A DNA stretch of 64,000 nucleotides from positions 124,001 to 188,000 of the forward strand of contig JAMLGI010000002.1 of assembly GCA_023958085.1 (NCBI GenBank). Reading direction: 5' to 3'. The translations under genes were made by a program, and so were the position numbers. The stretch is from Solirubrobacterales bacterium (GTDB lineage: Bacteria > Actinomycetota > Thermoleophilia > Solirubrobacterales > 70-9). Below, one piece after another: positions 1 to 7,784 of the stretch. The notes under the pieces are model-generated. The model searched no databases. It was given only the letters and a program-made list of their open reading frames with translations, and was not told the DNA's origin. The number at the start of each line of letters is the position of its first letter. The stretch's first letter is position 1.

Positions 1-927
1 TCCAACGCGCTGCTGGTGGTCGACACCGCCGCGTTCCTGGTGCTGATCCCGATGACCGTTGCCCGTGGATTCATGTTTCCCCGCGAACTCTGGGCCGACA
101 TGATCAACCCGCGGCTCGTTTTTTCCTTTTTCACGATCGTTGCCGGAGCCAACGTGTTCGGAGTCCAGTTGCTTCTGCGGGGGCAGGTGACCCTGGCGGT
201 GGTCCTCTGGATATTTTCGCTGTCCGTCTGGATCCCGCTCAGCTACTTCAGCTTCTCGGTGCTGACCTTCCGCGACACCGAGGAGAACGTGGGTGTGGTC
301 GGGGGCGGCTGGCTGATCGCGATCGTCGGGGCGGAGTCGATCGCCGCCCTTGGCGGAAAGCTGAGCGCCCAGGTCTCGACCGGAGCCGACCAGATCTTCG
401 TGATCGCCCACGCCTTCTGGGGCATCGGAATCTTGCTCTACCTGATCTTCATCACCCTCTTCGCCTACCGGATCTTCTTTTTCCACGTGACCGCGGAGGA
501 GATGAACCCGCTGTTCTGGGTGGTGATGGGGGCGGCCGCAATCACCGTGAATGCAGGCTCGGCGATGATGATCGCCGAGGACCAGATCGGCTACCTGTCG
601 AACATCAAACCGTTCGTCGACGGGGTCTCGCTGGTGCTCTGGGCCTGGGCCACCTGGTGGATTCCGCTGCTGGTCATCTTCGGAATCTGGCGGCATGTGG
701 TGATGAAGGCCCCGATCGAGTACAGCCCGATGTACTGGAGCCTCGTGTTCCCCCTGGGGATGTACACCGTCGCGACCTGGCAGCTGGCCGCCGCGGACCG
801 GTTTACCTTCATGAAGGACATTCCGGACGTCACGATCTGGATCGCGCTCGCCGCCTGGCTGGTGGCGATGACCGGCCTGGTCCGCACCCTGATCCGTCCC
901 CTTCGCAGTCCCGCCGGAAACGGATAG
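1..927 (+). CDS. TDT/SLAC1-family (TehA-like) transporter, 5'-truncated by window edge
   Basis: Integral membrane protein of the tellurite-resistance/dicarboxylate transporter (SLAC1, voltage-dependent anion channel) family. The reading frame is open to base 1, so the first codons lie outside the window; the first in-frame GTG is at 16. About eight hydrophobic segments are visible. The C-terminal half carries family-typical stretches: a FFF/FHVTAEEMNPLFWV loop, then WAWATWWIPLLVIFGIWRHV and YWSLVFPLGMYTVATW. Family members usually exceed 320 residues, so roughly one N-terminal helix is missing here. The substrate cannot be told from sequence; anion, sulfite or dicarboxylate export are all known in the family. 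It converges on the NnrS-like gene, with two palindromic repeats in between. Confidence 0.8.
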   Translation, partial: SNALLVVDTAAFLVLIPMTVARGFMFPRELWADMINPRLVFSFFTIVAGANVFGVQLLLRGQVTLAVVLWIFSLSVWIPLSYFSFSVLTFRDTEENVGVVGGGWLIAIVGAESIAALGGKLSAQVSTGADQIFVIAHAFWGIGILLYLIFITLFAYRIFFFHVTAEEMNPLFWVVMGAAAITVNAGSAMMIAEDQIGYLSNIKPFVDGVSLVLWAWATWWIPLLVIFGIWRHVVMKAPIEYSPMYWSLVFPLGMYTVATWQLAAADRFTFMKDIPDVTIWIALAAWLVAMTGLVRTLIRPLRSPAGNG

Positions 928-949
928 CCGCGGCACCCCCCGCCGATGG

Positions 950-992
950 GTGGGGCCAACTGATGCCTATATAGACACCTGCGGGGCCCCAC
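950..992. repeat. 42-nt-family palindromic repeat, copy A1
   Basis: Imperfect palindrome with GTGGGGCC at the left and GGCCCCAC at the right. The inner part contains TATATAGACACCTGCG. It is 43 nt long and lies between the convergent genes ending at 927 and 1077. On the minus strand it aligns with the copies near 59.3 kb. Confidence 0.85.
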
Positions 993-1011
993 CCCCGGGG
1001 CGTCCGCCTGG

Positions 1012-1053
1012 GTGGGGCCAACCAGTGCCCATATAGACACCTGCGGGCCCCAC
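1012..1053. repeat. 42-nt-family palindromic repeat, copy A2
   Basis: Second copy, 42 nt, 19 nt after copy A1 and in the same orientation. It shares the GTGGGGCCAAC start, the ATATAGACACCTGCGG interior and the GCCCCAC end. Its minus-strand sequence matches copy B2 at 59325 at most positions, including GCACTGGTTGGCCCCAC. Sitting between convergent genes, it could act as a bidirectional terminator or a REP-like element. Confidence 0.85.
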
Positions 1054-1076
1054 CATCGTGGCGTTCGCTGGGGAGA

Positions 1077-2225
1077 TCAGGCGGTCGCCGGTTGGCTGGT
1101 GGGTTTCGGTTTCATGGCGCGCTTTGCCCGGACGGCGCTGGAGACGGCCAGCCCGAAGTAGGCCAGGATCGCCACCTCGTTGATGACCCCGCCAATCTGC
1201 CAGGCGACGGTGTTGCCCGCCGCATCGCCAAGCAGCCGGATCACCAGTCCAATGTGAAGCAGGACAAGCGGACCGTAGAAGGACTGCCGGAAGGGCAGTG
1301 GCACACCCAGGACCGCGGGCACGATGACCGGGGCGTGGGCGAAGATCATCGAGAAGACGAAGCCGACGAAGATCGCGTGGACCATCGCGTCGTAGCTGAA
1401 TCCGTAGCCGGTCAGGGAGCCCCCGATCAGCCAGGCCACACCCGCCACCGCGAGCCAGAAGTATCCGATGATCAGCGAGGCCGCCATGAATCTGGTCGGT
1501 CCGGGAATACGGATCGTGCGGCGGGCGACGTCGTAGCGGGCCAGCCAGAGTGCCTGGCCCACCAGCCCGATCCCGGCGATCCGGATGCCCACTTCGGTGA
1601 GGCCGGCCGAGTTGAGAATCACCCCGACAAGAAAGATCGTGAGGATCCCCAGAAGCACCCAGATCGCATATTCCGGCGGCTTGGCCATCCGCGACAGTTC
1701 AAGCCGTTCTCCGACGATCGTGAGTACGAGGAAGACCGCGAGCCACGGAACGACCGAGGTGATCGCCCCTCCGGCCAGCAGAATCGCTGCCCCTACCAGC
1801 CAGCCGACCGCCCCCAGGCCCATCACCAGGTTGTGCCAGCTCGCGTGAATTCGGTGGACCACGACGAAGACCGCGACCAGAACCACGCCACCGATCACGA
1901 ACAGGACCTCGCCGACCGTCGGGGGCAGCCCGAGGATCAGCCAGAGGGCACCCGCACCGGCGGTGGCCGGCGCGATGTAGGTCCAGCCGCGGCCGAGCGC
2001 CACCGCTCGTTCCAGGCCGATCTGAGTACCGAGAAAGCCCAGTACGAAGAGGATCCCGTGTTCGACCGCGAAGCCTGGACGCAGATCCGGCAGGTCGAGA
2101 CCGAGCCTGATCAGCCCCGCCCAAAGCGCGGCGATAAGGGCGACAACCGCCATCATCAGCAGCGGCAGCCGCCGCAGAAAGACGCCGGGCCGGGAGCCCG
2201 GTCCCGACCGGGGAGCGGCCCCCAT
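1077..2225 (-). CDS. NnrS-like polytopic membrane protein
   Basis: A 382-residue membrane protein with about ten to twelve hydrophobic segments. It resembles the NnrS family, heme/copper-associated membrane proteins of nitric oxide and nitrosative-stress gene sets. The GFLGTQIGLERAVALG segment and the later HAIFVGFVFSMIFAHAPVI segment, with two histidines in predicted helices, are the main support. The ATG at 2225 overlaps the TGA of the upstream MIP18 gene by one base (TGATG), so the two are probably translationally coupled; the frame could extend to 2297 but would overlap the neighbour more. The neighbours (MIP18 Fe-S factor, divergent DUF2249) fit a nitrosative-stress role. That function is inferred. 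Confidence 0.6.
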   Translation of the reverse strand: MGAAPRSGPGSRPGVFLRRLPLLMMAVVALIAALWAGLIRLGLDLPDLRPGFAVEHGILFVLGFLGTQIGLERAVALGRGWTYIAPATAGAGALWLILGLPPTVGEVLFVIGGVVLVAVFVVVHRIHASWHNLVMGLGAVGWLVGAAILLAGGAITSVVPWLAVFLVLTIVGERLELSRMAKPPEYAIWVLLGILTIFLVGVILNSAGLTEVGIRIAGIGLVGQALWLARYDVARRTIRIPGPTRFMAASLIIGYFWLAVAGVAWLIGGSLTGYGFSYDAMVHAIFVGFVFSMIFAHAPVIVPAVLGVPLPFRQSFYGPLVLLHIGLVIRLLGDAAGNTVAWQIGGVINEVAILAYFGLAVSSAVRAKRAMKPKPTSQPATA

Positions 2226-2638
2226 CAGGCCCAGCCGAGCGCCGCCCGGGCGGACTGGGTCATGTCCTCCGGGGTCCAGGGCGGCTGGTAGACGCACTCC
2301 ACCTCAATCTCACGCATGTCCGGAAGCTGCCACATGCAGGTCCGGATCTCGTTCTCGATGTAGCTCGAAAGCGGACAGGCCGGGGTGGTCACAGTGAACT
2401 GGACCCGGGCGACCCCGTCCTCGATCTCGATTGAACGCAGCAGGCCGAGATTGACGATGTCGATCCCGATTTCGGGGTCGATCACTTCGTGAAGCAGTTC
2501 ACGGGCGGTCTCCACCAGACCGTCCCGGTTCAACAGATCGAGACCCGGCGCCGGAGCCGTCTCGACCGCACCCTCGGGAACCACCCGGACGTCCCCGAGT
2601 CCGTCGTCGATCGGCCAGCTGACCTCGTTTGCTTCCAT
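2225..2638 (-). CDS. MIP18-family (DUF59) metal-sulfur cluster assembly factor
   Basis: A 137-residue cytoplasmic protein of the MIP18/PaaD/SufT family, which helps mature Fe-S proteins. The core domain covers about residues 42-125. It has the family pattern DPEIGIDIVNLGLL, followed by TVTTPACPLSSYIENEI with the conserved cysteine. The N-terminal 40 residues are a proline/acid-rich extension of unknown role. It is first in a two-gene operon with the NnrS-like gene and starts 8 bases from a candidate operator shared with the divergent DUF2249 gene. Such DUF59 genes often stand beside NO-related or Fe-S-dependent enzymes; the specific client here is unknown. Confidence 0.85.
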   Translation of the reverse strand: MEANEVSWPIDDGLGDVRVVPEGAVETAPAPGLDLLNRDGLVETARELLHEVIDPEIGIDIVNLGLLRSIEIEDGVARVQFTVTTPACPLSSYIENEIRTCMWQLPDMREIEVECVYQPPWTPEDMTQSARAALGWA

Positions 2639-2646
2639 GGGCTAAC

Positions 2647-2669
2647 TTTATACATGATGGGTGTACAAA
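2647..2669. promoter_or_regulatory. Inverted repeat between divergent genes, candidate operator
   Basis: TTTATACA, seven bases, then TGTACAAA: 8-nt arms differing at one position. It is AT-rich in a GC-rich setting and lies in the short gap between the MIP18 start (2638) and the DUF2249 frame (2654). The position suggests one regulator controlling both directions; an Rrf2/NsrR-type repressor is a guess. Confidence 0.5.
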
Positions 2670-3169
2670 CAAGCGCAGGCCAGGAAGTCCAGACCGGCCA
2701 GGTGATCGACGCGGCCGAAGGCCGTGAAGCCCTGGCGGTGTTGCTGGGCCACGCGACCCTCGAGCTGGGCCGGGCCGGCAAGCCGGGAAAGGCAAGCCGG
2801 CTCGCCGCCCGGGGTCTGGCGATCGTGCGGCACGGGGAAACCCCGTCCGCCCGCCGCCTGAACGGAGTCCTTCACTCGCTCGCCCGGATGCCCGAGAAAC
2901 CAGACCCGAACGACAACCCCGACAAGGAGAACCGCATGGCAATCACTCCCCTCGACGTCCGCGCCGAACCCCCGGCCCGCCGTCACTCCCTGATCTTCGA
3001 CACCTTCGGCACCCTGGCCGTGGGCGACGGCTTCGAACTGATCAACGACCACGACCCGAAGCCGCTCTACTACCAACTCGAAGCCGAACAGACCGGAAAG
3101 TTCTCCTGGGAGTACAAGGAGCAGGGCCCGGAGGCCTGGCGGGTCGAGATCTGCCGCACCGCTGAATAG
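2654..3169 (+). CDS. DUF2249 domain protein
   Basis: A 171-residue protein if translated from ATG 2654. The C-terminal part (from about residue 95) is a clear DUF2249 domain, with LDVRAEPPARRH, an INDHDPKPLYYQLEAE motif and a FSWEYKEQGPEAWRV end. The N-terminal 90 residues form a helical, alanine-rich segment ending near a LNGVLHSLARM stretch. A second in-frame ATG at 2936 has a much better ribosome site (AAGGAG seven bases upstream), so a 78-residue DUF2249-only product is possible. DUF2249 proteins are commonly found near hemerythrin, NnrS and denitrification genes. It is divergent from the MIP18/NnrS operon and shares the candidate operator with it. Confidence 0.75.
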   Translation: MMGVQTSAGQEVQTGQVIDAAEGREALAVLLGHATLELGRAGKPGKASRLAARGLAIVRHGETPSARRLNGVLHSLARMPEKPDPNDNPDKENRMAITPLDVRAEPPARRHSLIFDTFGTLAVGDGFELINDHDPKPLYYQLEAEQTGKFSWEYKEQGPEAWRVEICRTAE

Positions 3170-3179
3170 GGACCCCAAT

Positions 3180-3230
3180 CCGCCGCCTTCCGGAAACGGC
3201 AGCCATCGGCTGTTACCGGGAGGCCGGCGG
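3180..3230. terminator. Long hairpin between convergent genes, bidirectional terminator
   Basis: A 25-nt arm starting CCGCCGCCTTCCGG pairs imperfectly, across an ATC loop, with a 23-nt arm ending GGCCGGCGG. It is followed by TGACTTTTCCC. It lies between the DUF2249 gene (ends 3169) and the sigma-factor gene (ends 3253), which converge. Confidence 0.65.
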
Positions 3231-3252
3231 TGACTTTTCCCGCGGGTCGGGG

Positions 3253-4293
3253 TCAGGCGAAGGGCCGGGAAACCGGTGGGTCGTCCGTATTCAAGCGATC
3301 CGGCAGGCCGAAGGATTCAAACAGGCCCGGAAGGAACGGGGCGAGGAAGTTATGAACCCCGCCGACCACCGGGTGATCGTCCCCCTTCCCCGCCTCCATG
3401 TCCAGCAGGGCGAGTGACCACGGCAGCCAGCCTCCGGATTCCGGATCCGGTTTGTAGGAGGCGAAACCGGGCCCACCGTTGGCCGAGACCGCGATCAGCT
3501 TCGATCCTTCGCAGGCGGCGCCCGGTCCCACCATGAACCTGCCGACATCCTCGGCTCCCCTGAACCAGAGGGGCAGCGGTGGCATGTCGAAAACCGCGTC
3601 TTCGCGAAGCAGCGCCACGATCCGGTCGATGTCGTACTCGGCGAAGGCATCCAGGTACTGCTCAAGCAGCCGGCCTTCCTGCTCTCCGTCCGGCCGGACG
3701 GAGACCTCGGCGTCGTTCAGCTCCAGCTCGTCGAGTCCGGCCCGGGCCCGTTGAAGCGCGCTATTGACCGATGCGACCGTGGTTTCGAGCAGCTCGGCGA
3801 CCTCTCTGGCGGACCAGCGCAGCGCGTCTCGCAGGATCAGGACCGCCCGCTGGCGGGCCGGCAGGAACTGAAGGGCGGCTACGAACGCGAGCCGCAGCGA
3901 CTCCCGTTCAGCCAGGATCGCCTCCGGGCCCGCGTCCGGGTCCCTCACCTGACCGTCGGCGATCGGCAGGATCCAGTCCGTCTCGGGCAGCGGCTCACCG
4001 ACCGGACTGGCGGCGGTTCCTGGGTCACTCAGGTCAACCGGGCGGGCCCGACGCTTGCGGGACTCGATCTGATCGAGGCAGACGTTGGTCGCGATCCGGA
4101 ACAGCCAACCCTTGAGGGCGGCCTGCTCACGCAGGGTGTCCGCCTTCCTCCAGGCGCGAATCAGGGTCTCCTGGGCCGCGTCCTCGGCCTCGAAGCCGGA
4201 ACCGAGCATCCGGTACCAGTAGCCGACCAGCGCCGGGCGCAGTCGCTGAAACTCGTCCTCCATGACCGGGCGGTCCAGGGTTGAGAGTGCCAC
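3253..4293 (-). CDS. ECF-type RNA polymerase sigma factor with SnoaL-like C-terminal domain
   Basis: A 346-residue sigma-70 family protein of the ECF type. Region 2 covers about residues 17-85 (GYWYRMLGSGFEAEDAAQETLIRAWR, then GWLFRIATNVCLDQI). Region 4 covers about 135-195 (LQFLPARQRAVLILRDALRWSAREVA, then SVNSALQRARAGL). The last 130 residues form a SnoaL/NTF2-like fold, as in SigG/SigJ-like actinobacterial ECF factors, where the tail replaces an anti-sigma factor in control. The start is a GTG at 4293; an in-frame ATG at 4263 is equally plausible. It is divergent from a VOC-domain gene, a common pairing for this sigma group. Confidence 0.88.
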   Translation of the reverse strand: MALSTLDRPVMEDEFQRLRPALVGYWYRMLGSGFEAEDAAQETLIRAWRKADTLREQAALKGWLFRIATNVCLDQIESRKRRARPVDLSDPGTAASPVGEPLPETDWILPIADGQVRDPDAGPEAILAERESLRLAFVAALQFLPARQRAVLILRDALRWSAREVAELLETTVASVNSALQRARAGLDELELNDAEVSVRPDGEQEGRLLEQYLDAFAEYDIDRIVALLREDAVFDMPPLPLWFRGAEDVGRFMVGPGAACEGSKLIAVSANGGPGFASYKPDPESGGWLPWSLALLDMEAGKGDDHPVVGGVHNFLAPFLPGLFESFGLPDRLNTDDPPVSRPFA

Positions 4294-4367
4294 TACCGGG
4301 AACTATAGATCGCGGCGATTACTTTCCCGGCCGCCAGCCGTCCCAGCCCTTGACCCCCACAGCAAGG

Positions 4368-4811
4368 ATGAATCAGATGTCAAGAATGCTCTTTCTCAAT
4401 CTGCCGGTTGATGACGTTGCCGCCAGCCGTGGATTTTTCGATCGGCTCGGTTTCAGCTTCGACGAGAATTTCTCGGACGAGAAGGTCGTCTGCATGGAGG
4501 TGAACGACCAGTCCTGGGTGATGCTGCTCAACCACAGCCGGTTCGGCGATTTTGCCCCGCGGCCGATCGCGGACGCCCGGACCGAAACCGCGCACATCGT
4601 TGCCGTGAGCGCGGAAAGCCGGGACGAGGTGGACGAAATCAATCGTCTGGCGCTCTCGCTCGGAGCCACTCCGGCCGAAGATGAACCGGACGATTACGGG
4701 TTCATGTACAGCCGCAGCTTCCACGACCTCGACGGCCACCCCTGGAACATCGTGTGGATGGATCCGGCCGCCGTAGAGCAGGGCCCGCCGGGCGTGGAGC
4801 CCACCGCCTGA
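4368..4811 (+). CDS. VOC-family (glyoxalase/bleomycin-resistance fold) protein
   Basis: A 147-residue protein with one complete vicinal-oxygen-chelate domain, starting at ATG 4368 behind an AAGG site. The upstream frame has no domain and overlaps the sigma gene, so it is excluded. Visible family features are the LFLNLPVDDVAASRGFFDRLGF opening and the SFHDLDGHPWNIVWMDP end, which supplies the last metal-ligand region. The form resembles lactoylglutathione-lyase-like proteins often encoded beside ECF sigma factors with SnoaL tails. Substrate is unknown. Confidence 0.85.
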   Translation: MNQMSRMLFLNLPVDDVAASRGFFDRLGFSFDENFSDEKVVCMEVNDQSWVMLLNHSRFGDFAPRPIADARTETAHIVAVSAESRDEVDEINRLALSLGATPAEDEPDDYGFMYSRSFHDLDGHPWNIVWMDPAAVEQGPPGVEPTA

Positions 4812-4817
4812 TCCCGG

Positions 4818-4892
4818 TCAGGGAAGACGCCACTCGACCGGGTCGCCGCCCTGCTGCTCAAGCAGGGCGTTGGCCCGGCTGGACGGTCTTGA
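4818..4892 (-). pseudogene. ung 3'-end relic (last ~24 codons)
   Basis: On the minus strand this reads SRPSSRANALLEQQGGDPV then EWRLP and TGA. It matches the last residues of the intact uracil-DNA glycosylase encoded at 16095-16778. Bases 4824-4892 align without gaps to 16107-16175 at 58 of 69 positions. In frame, a TAG lies immediately upstream of the remnant and nothing else of ung is recognisable, so it is a truncated duplicate. It lies just upstream of the photolyase start and is a direct repeat of the sequence that ends the same cluster 11.3 kb away. Confidence 0.85.
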
Positions 4893-4950
4893 CTATCCTA
4901 AACATGACGTAGAAGCTTCCTTCGACACCCTGTTTAGCTAAGCTGTGGTC

Positions 4951-6393
4951 ATGAGCACCGCGATCGTCTGGTTTCGTCGCGACCTCCGGATTCATGACCA
5001 TCCGGGTCTCGCCCTGGCCGTACGTGAGTACGAAACCGTGGTGCCGCTTTTCATCCTCGACCCGGCCCTGCTTTCCGGCCGCCACGAATCCCCCGCCCGC
5101 AAAGCCTTTCTCGCCGGCTGCCTGGAGGACCTGGACCGCAGCCTCCGGGAACGGGGCAGCGCCCTCGTCACTCTGAAAGGTGACCCGGAAGTGAGACTCC
5201 CCGGGATTGCGCGTGAGCTCTCCGCTGACGCCGTCATCTGGACCAGCGACGTCTCCCGTTTCGCCCGAGACCGGGACCGCAGGGTTCGGGAAGCCCTGCG
5301 CGAAAGCGGGATCAAAGCCCGCCCTCATGCGGGCAACTACATCGCCGGCATCGCCCGGCTGAAAACCGGTGCGGGTGACCCGTACCGTGTGTTCTCGCCG
5401 TTTTACCGGAACTGGGTCAACTCGCCGCGTCGTGAGCTTCACCGGTCCCCGCAGGGCTTGAAACCGCTGCCGCGGCAGCTTCCGGAGCCGACCCTTCCGG
5501 AGCTGGTCGGACGACTCATCTCCGAAAACCGGGACCGTCCGGAAGAACCGGTCGCTCTGCCCGGTGAAACCGCCGCACGACGGGCATTCTCACGCTGGCT
5601 GGACGGCGGCATCGCGGGATACGACGAACGCCACGACCGCGTCGCCGAGCCAAAGAGCAGCTCGATCCTGAGTCCGTACCTGCGATGGGGCTGTCTCTCC
5701 CCGGCAGAACTCGAACACCGTGCCCGCGAACAGCGGGGTCCCGGCGCTGATGCCTGGTCGCGCCAGCTGGCCTGGCGGGATTTCTACGCCCACGTGCTGC
5801 TCCACTGGCCGGAAAACCTCGATCGCGAGTTCCAGGTTCCGATGCGCAACCTGGAATGGGAGGAGGATCCGGAACGACTCGACGCCTGGAAAAACGGAAC
5901 CACCGGCTACCCGATCGTGGATGCCGCGATGCGGCAGCTCGCCCGGACCGGCTGGATGCACAACCGGGCACGACTGATCGTCGGGTCTTTTCTGACCAAG
6001 GACCTGCAGCTCGACTGGCGACAAGGGGAATCCTGGTTCGGGCGGCTTCTGCTCGACGGGGAACCCGCCCAGAACAACGGCAACTGGCAGTGGATTGCCT
6101 CGGTAGGCACCGACCCGGCCCCGATTTCACGCCGGCTGTACAACCCGGTTCTCCAGGCCAAACGACACGACCCGGACGGGCAGTATGTCCGACGGTGGGT
6201 TCCCGAGCTGAGGGACGTTCCACACCAGACACTACACGCCCCCTGGGAGATGAGCGAGACCGCCCAACGTGAGGCCGGATGCCGGATCGGGATCGAGTAT
6301 CCGGAACCGATCGTCGAACACGCCTTTGAACGAAAGATCGCGCTCGAACGGTATGCGAACGCGAAAGAGACCCATTCGAAATGGAAGGTTTGA
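4951..6393 (+). CDS. phr: Deoxyribodipyrimidine photolyase (cryptochrome/photolyase family)
   Basis: A 480-residue enzyme that repairs UV-induced cyclobutane pyrimidine dimers in DNA, using light energy through reduced FAD. The N-terminal alpha/beta antenna domain covers about residues 1-130 (IVWFRRDLRIHDHPGL). The FAD-binding helical domain covers about 200-470. It has the diagnostic WRQGESWFG stretch, then NNGNWQWIASVGTDPAPI and RRLYNPVLQAKRHDPDG, and RWVPEL near the end. ATG 4951 is preferred to GTG 4945. It is first of a row of genes in the same direction, three bases before the next start, and the cluster carries a MerR-type regulator. The ung 3' relic lies immediately upstream. Confidence 0.96.
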   Translation: MSTAIVWFRRDLRIHDHPGLALAVREYETVVPLFILDPALLSGRHESPARKAFLAGCLEDLDRSLRERGSALVTLKGDPEVRLPGIARELSADAVIWTSDVSRFARDRDRRVREALRESGIKARPHAGNYIAGIARLKTGAGDPYRVFSPFYRNWVNSPRRELHRSPQGLKPLPRQLPEPTLPELVGRLISENRDRPEEPVALPGETAARRAFSRWLDGGIAGYDERHDRVAEPKSSSILSPYLRWGCLSPAELEHRAREQRGPGADAWSRQLAWRDFYAHVLLHWPENLDREFQVPMRNLEWEEDPERLDAWKNGTTGYPIVDAAMRQLARTGWMHNRARLIVGSFLTKDLQLDWRQGESWFGRLLLDGEPAQNNGNWQWIASVGTDPAPISRRLYNPVLQAKRHDPDGQYVRRWVPELRDVPHQTLHAPWEMSETAQREAGCRIGIEYPEPIVEHAFERKIALERYANAKETHSKWKV

Positions 6394-6396
6394 CCG

Positions 6397-7317
6397 ATGG
6401 CGAAAGTGGTGATCACCGGGGCTACGGGAATGATCGGGCGGGAGCTCGCCCGCAGGCTCGCGGGTCGCGGTGACGAGGTCGTCGCCCTGTCCCGGGATGC
6501 CGCAAAAGCAAGCGCGGTCCTCGGCGACCGGGTGGAGGCGGTCACCTGGGAGCTGCCGCTCGAAACACCGCCACCCGGCGAATCGCTGGCCGGGGCCGAG
6601 GCGGTCATCAACCTGATGGGCGAGCCGATCCAGCAGCGCTGGACGAACGCCGCAAAGACACGGATTTGGGATTCACGAGTGCTCGGCACCCGACAGTTGG
6701 TCGCGGGCCTGCTCGCCCGGGACCCGGCGGACCGTCCCGACGTGCTTGTTTCCCAGTCGGCGACCGGCTACTACGGTCCCCGGGGTGAAGAGTCGATCGA
6801 CGAACAGGCGCCACCCGGCAGTGACTTCCTCGCCGGGGTGGTAGCCGACTGGGAACAGGAAACCCTGCCGGCGGAGGGATCGATGCGGGTGGTCCGGGCA
6901 CGGACCGGAGTGGTCCTGTCGGCTGACGGTGGCGCCCTGGCGGTGATGCTTCCCTTTTTCCGGGCCGGAATCGGCGGACCGGTGGCGGGCGGCGGGCAGT
7001 ACATCCCGTGGATCCATCTGGACGACGTCATCGGCGGGCTACTCTGCGCGATCGACGGTGATCTGGACGGGCCGGTCAATCTAACCGCACCGGGTGCCGT
7101 GAGCAATCGGGAGTTCTCCAGATCGCTCGGGCGGGCACTCGGACGGCCGGCGATCCTGCCGGTTCCCGGGTTCGCCCTGCGGCTGTTCTACGGCGAGATG
7201 GCCGGACTCGTGACCACCGGCCAGCGGGTCGTTCCGGGACGTCTGCTCACCGCCGGCTACGAGTTCTGGCAACCCGACCTCGACGAGGCGCTGACCAGTG
7301 TGATCGGGGCCCGGTGA
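6397..7317 (+). CDS. TIGR01777-family SDR epimerase-like protein
   Basis: A 306-residue extended short-chain dehydrogenase fold of the TIGR01777 (YfcH-like) family. The dinucleotide-binding motif GATGMIG lies at residues 8-14. The family signature SATGYYG follows at about 126-132, and the PWIHLDDVIGGLLCAID stretch at about 206. The C-terminal DUF1731-like tail is present. The reaction is unknown for the whole family. Its start is three bases after the photolyase stop and its own stop overlaps the next start, so it is co-transcribed with phr. Family members are frequently next to photolyases and DUF1365/CFA genes in other bacteria, in agreement with the cluster here. Confidence 0.9.
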   Translation: MAKVVITGATGMIGRELARRLAGRGDEVVALSRDAAKASAVLGDRVEAVTWELPLETPPPGESLAGAEAVINLMGEPIQQRWTNAAKTRIWDSRVLGTRQLVAGLLARDPADRPDVLVSQSATGYYGPRGEESIDEQAPPGSDFLAGVVADWEQETLPAEGSMRVVRARTGVVLSADGGALAVMLPFFRAGIGGPVAGGGQYIPWIHLDDVIGGLLCAIDGDLDGPVNLTAPGAVSNREFSRSLGRALGRPAILPVPGFALRLFYGEMAGLVTTGQRVVPGRLLTAGYEFWQPDLDEALTSVIGAR

Positions 7318-7781
7318 TGGCTGACCACGAACTGCGACGGGAACAACGGATCGAAGCCCCGGTCGAGACTGTGTTCGAGTTCTTCTCGGTAGCGACGAAC
7401 CTGGAGCGAATCACACCCGACCTGCTCCGGTTCGAGGTCCTCACCCCCGGACCGGTCACCATGAAGGCCGGAACAGTGATCGAGTACCGGCTTCATCTGC
7501 GGGGCATACCGCTCCGGTGGCAGTCGGTGATCGAGGAGTGGCAGCCGAACGTCTGCTTCGTCGATCGGCAGCTCAAGGGCCCCTACGCCCTGTGGCATCA
7601 CCGCCACGAGTTCGAACCCGCCGGTGACAACGCGACGATCGTCCGCGACCTGGTCACCTACCGCCTGCCGTTGTCGCCGCTCAGTGACCTCGCGCTGCCG
7701 CTGGTGCGACGCGACCTGAAGGCGATCTTCGACCACCGTCAGGCAGCGACCGAACGGCTGATCGCCGAAGGATCGGACTGA
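7317..7781 (+). CDS. SRPBCC-family (START-like) protein
   Basis: A 154-residue SRPBCC/polyketide-cyclase-like protein with a hydrophobic ligand pocket fold. The pattern RREQRIEAPVETVFEFFSVATNLERITPDLL at the start and the YALWHHRHEFEP segment are typical of the CoxG/START-like group seen beside photolyase and TIGR01777 genes. ATG 7317 overlaps the preceding TGA by one base (TGATG); GTG 7314 is an alternative. No catalytic residue is evident. It may bind a lipid or pigment; that is inference from the fold and the neighbouring lipid genes. Confidence 0.85.
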   Translation: MADHELRREQRIEAPVETVFEFFSVATNLERITPDLLRFEVLTPGPVTMKAGTVIEYRLHLRGIPLRWQSVIEEWQPNVCFVDRQLKGPYALWHHRHEFEPAGDNATIVRDLVTYRLPLSPLSDLALPLVRRDLKAIFDHRQAATERLIAEGSD

Positions 7782-7784
7782 CCG

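Noticed and set aside
950-1053. CRISPR array
   Set aside because: There are only two repeat units with an imperfect palindromic body and no spacer-like variable segments or cas genes; the same holds for 59264-59422.
1092-2291. 399-codon plus-strand frame opposite the NnrS-like gene
   Set aside because: Its composition (Asp, Arg, Gln, His-rich) is the complement of a membrane protein. There is no start signal or family match.
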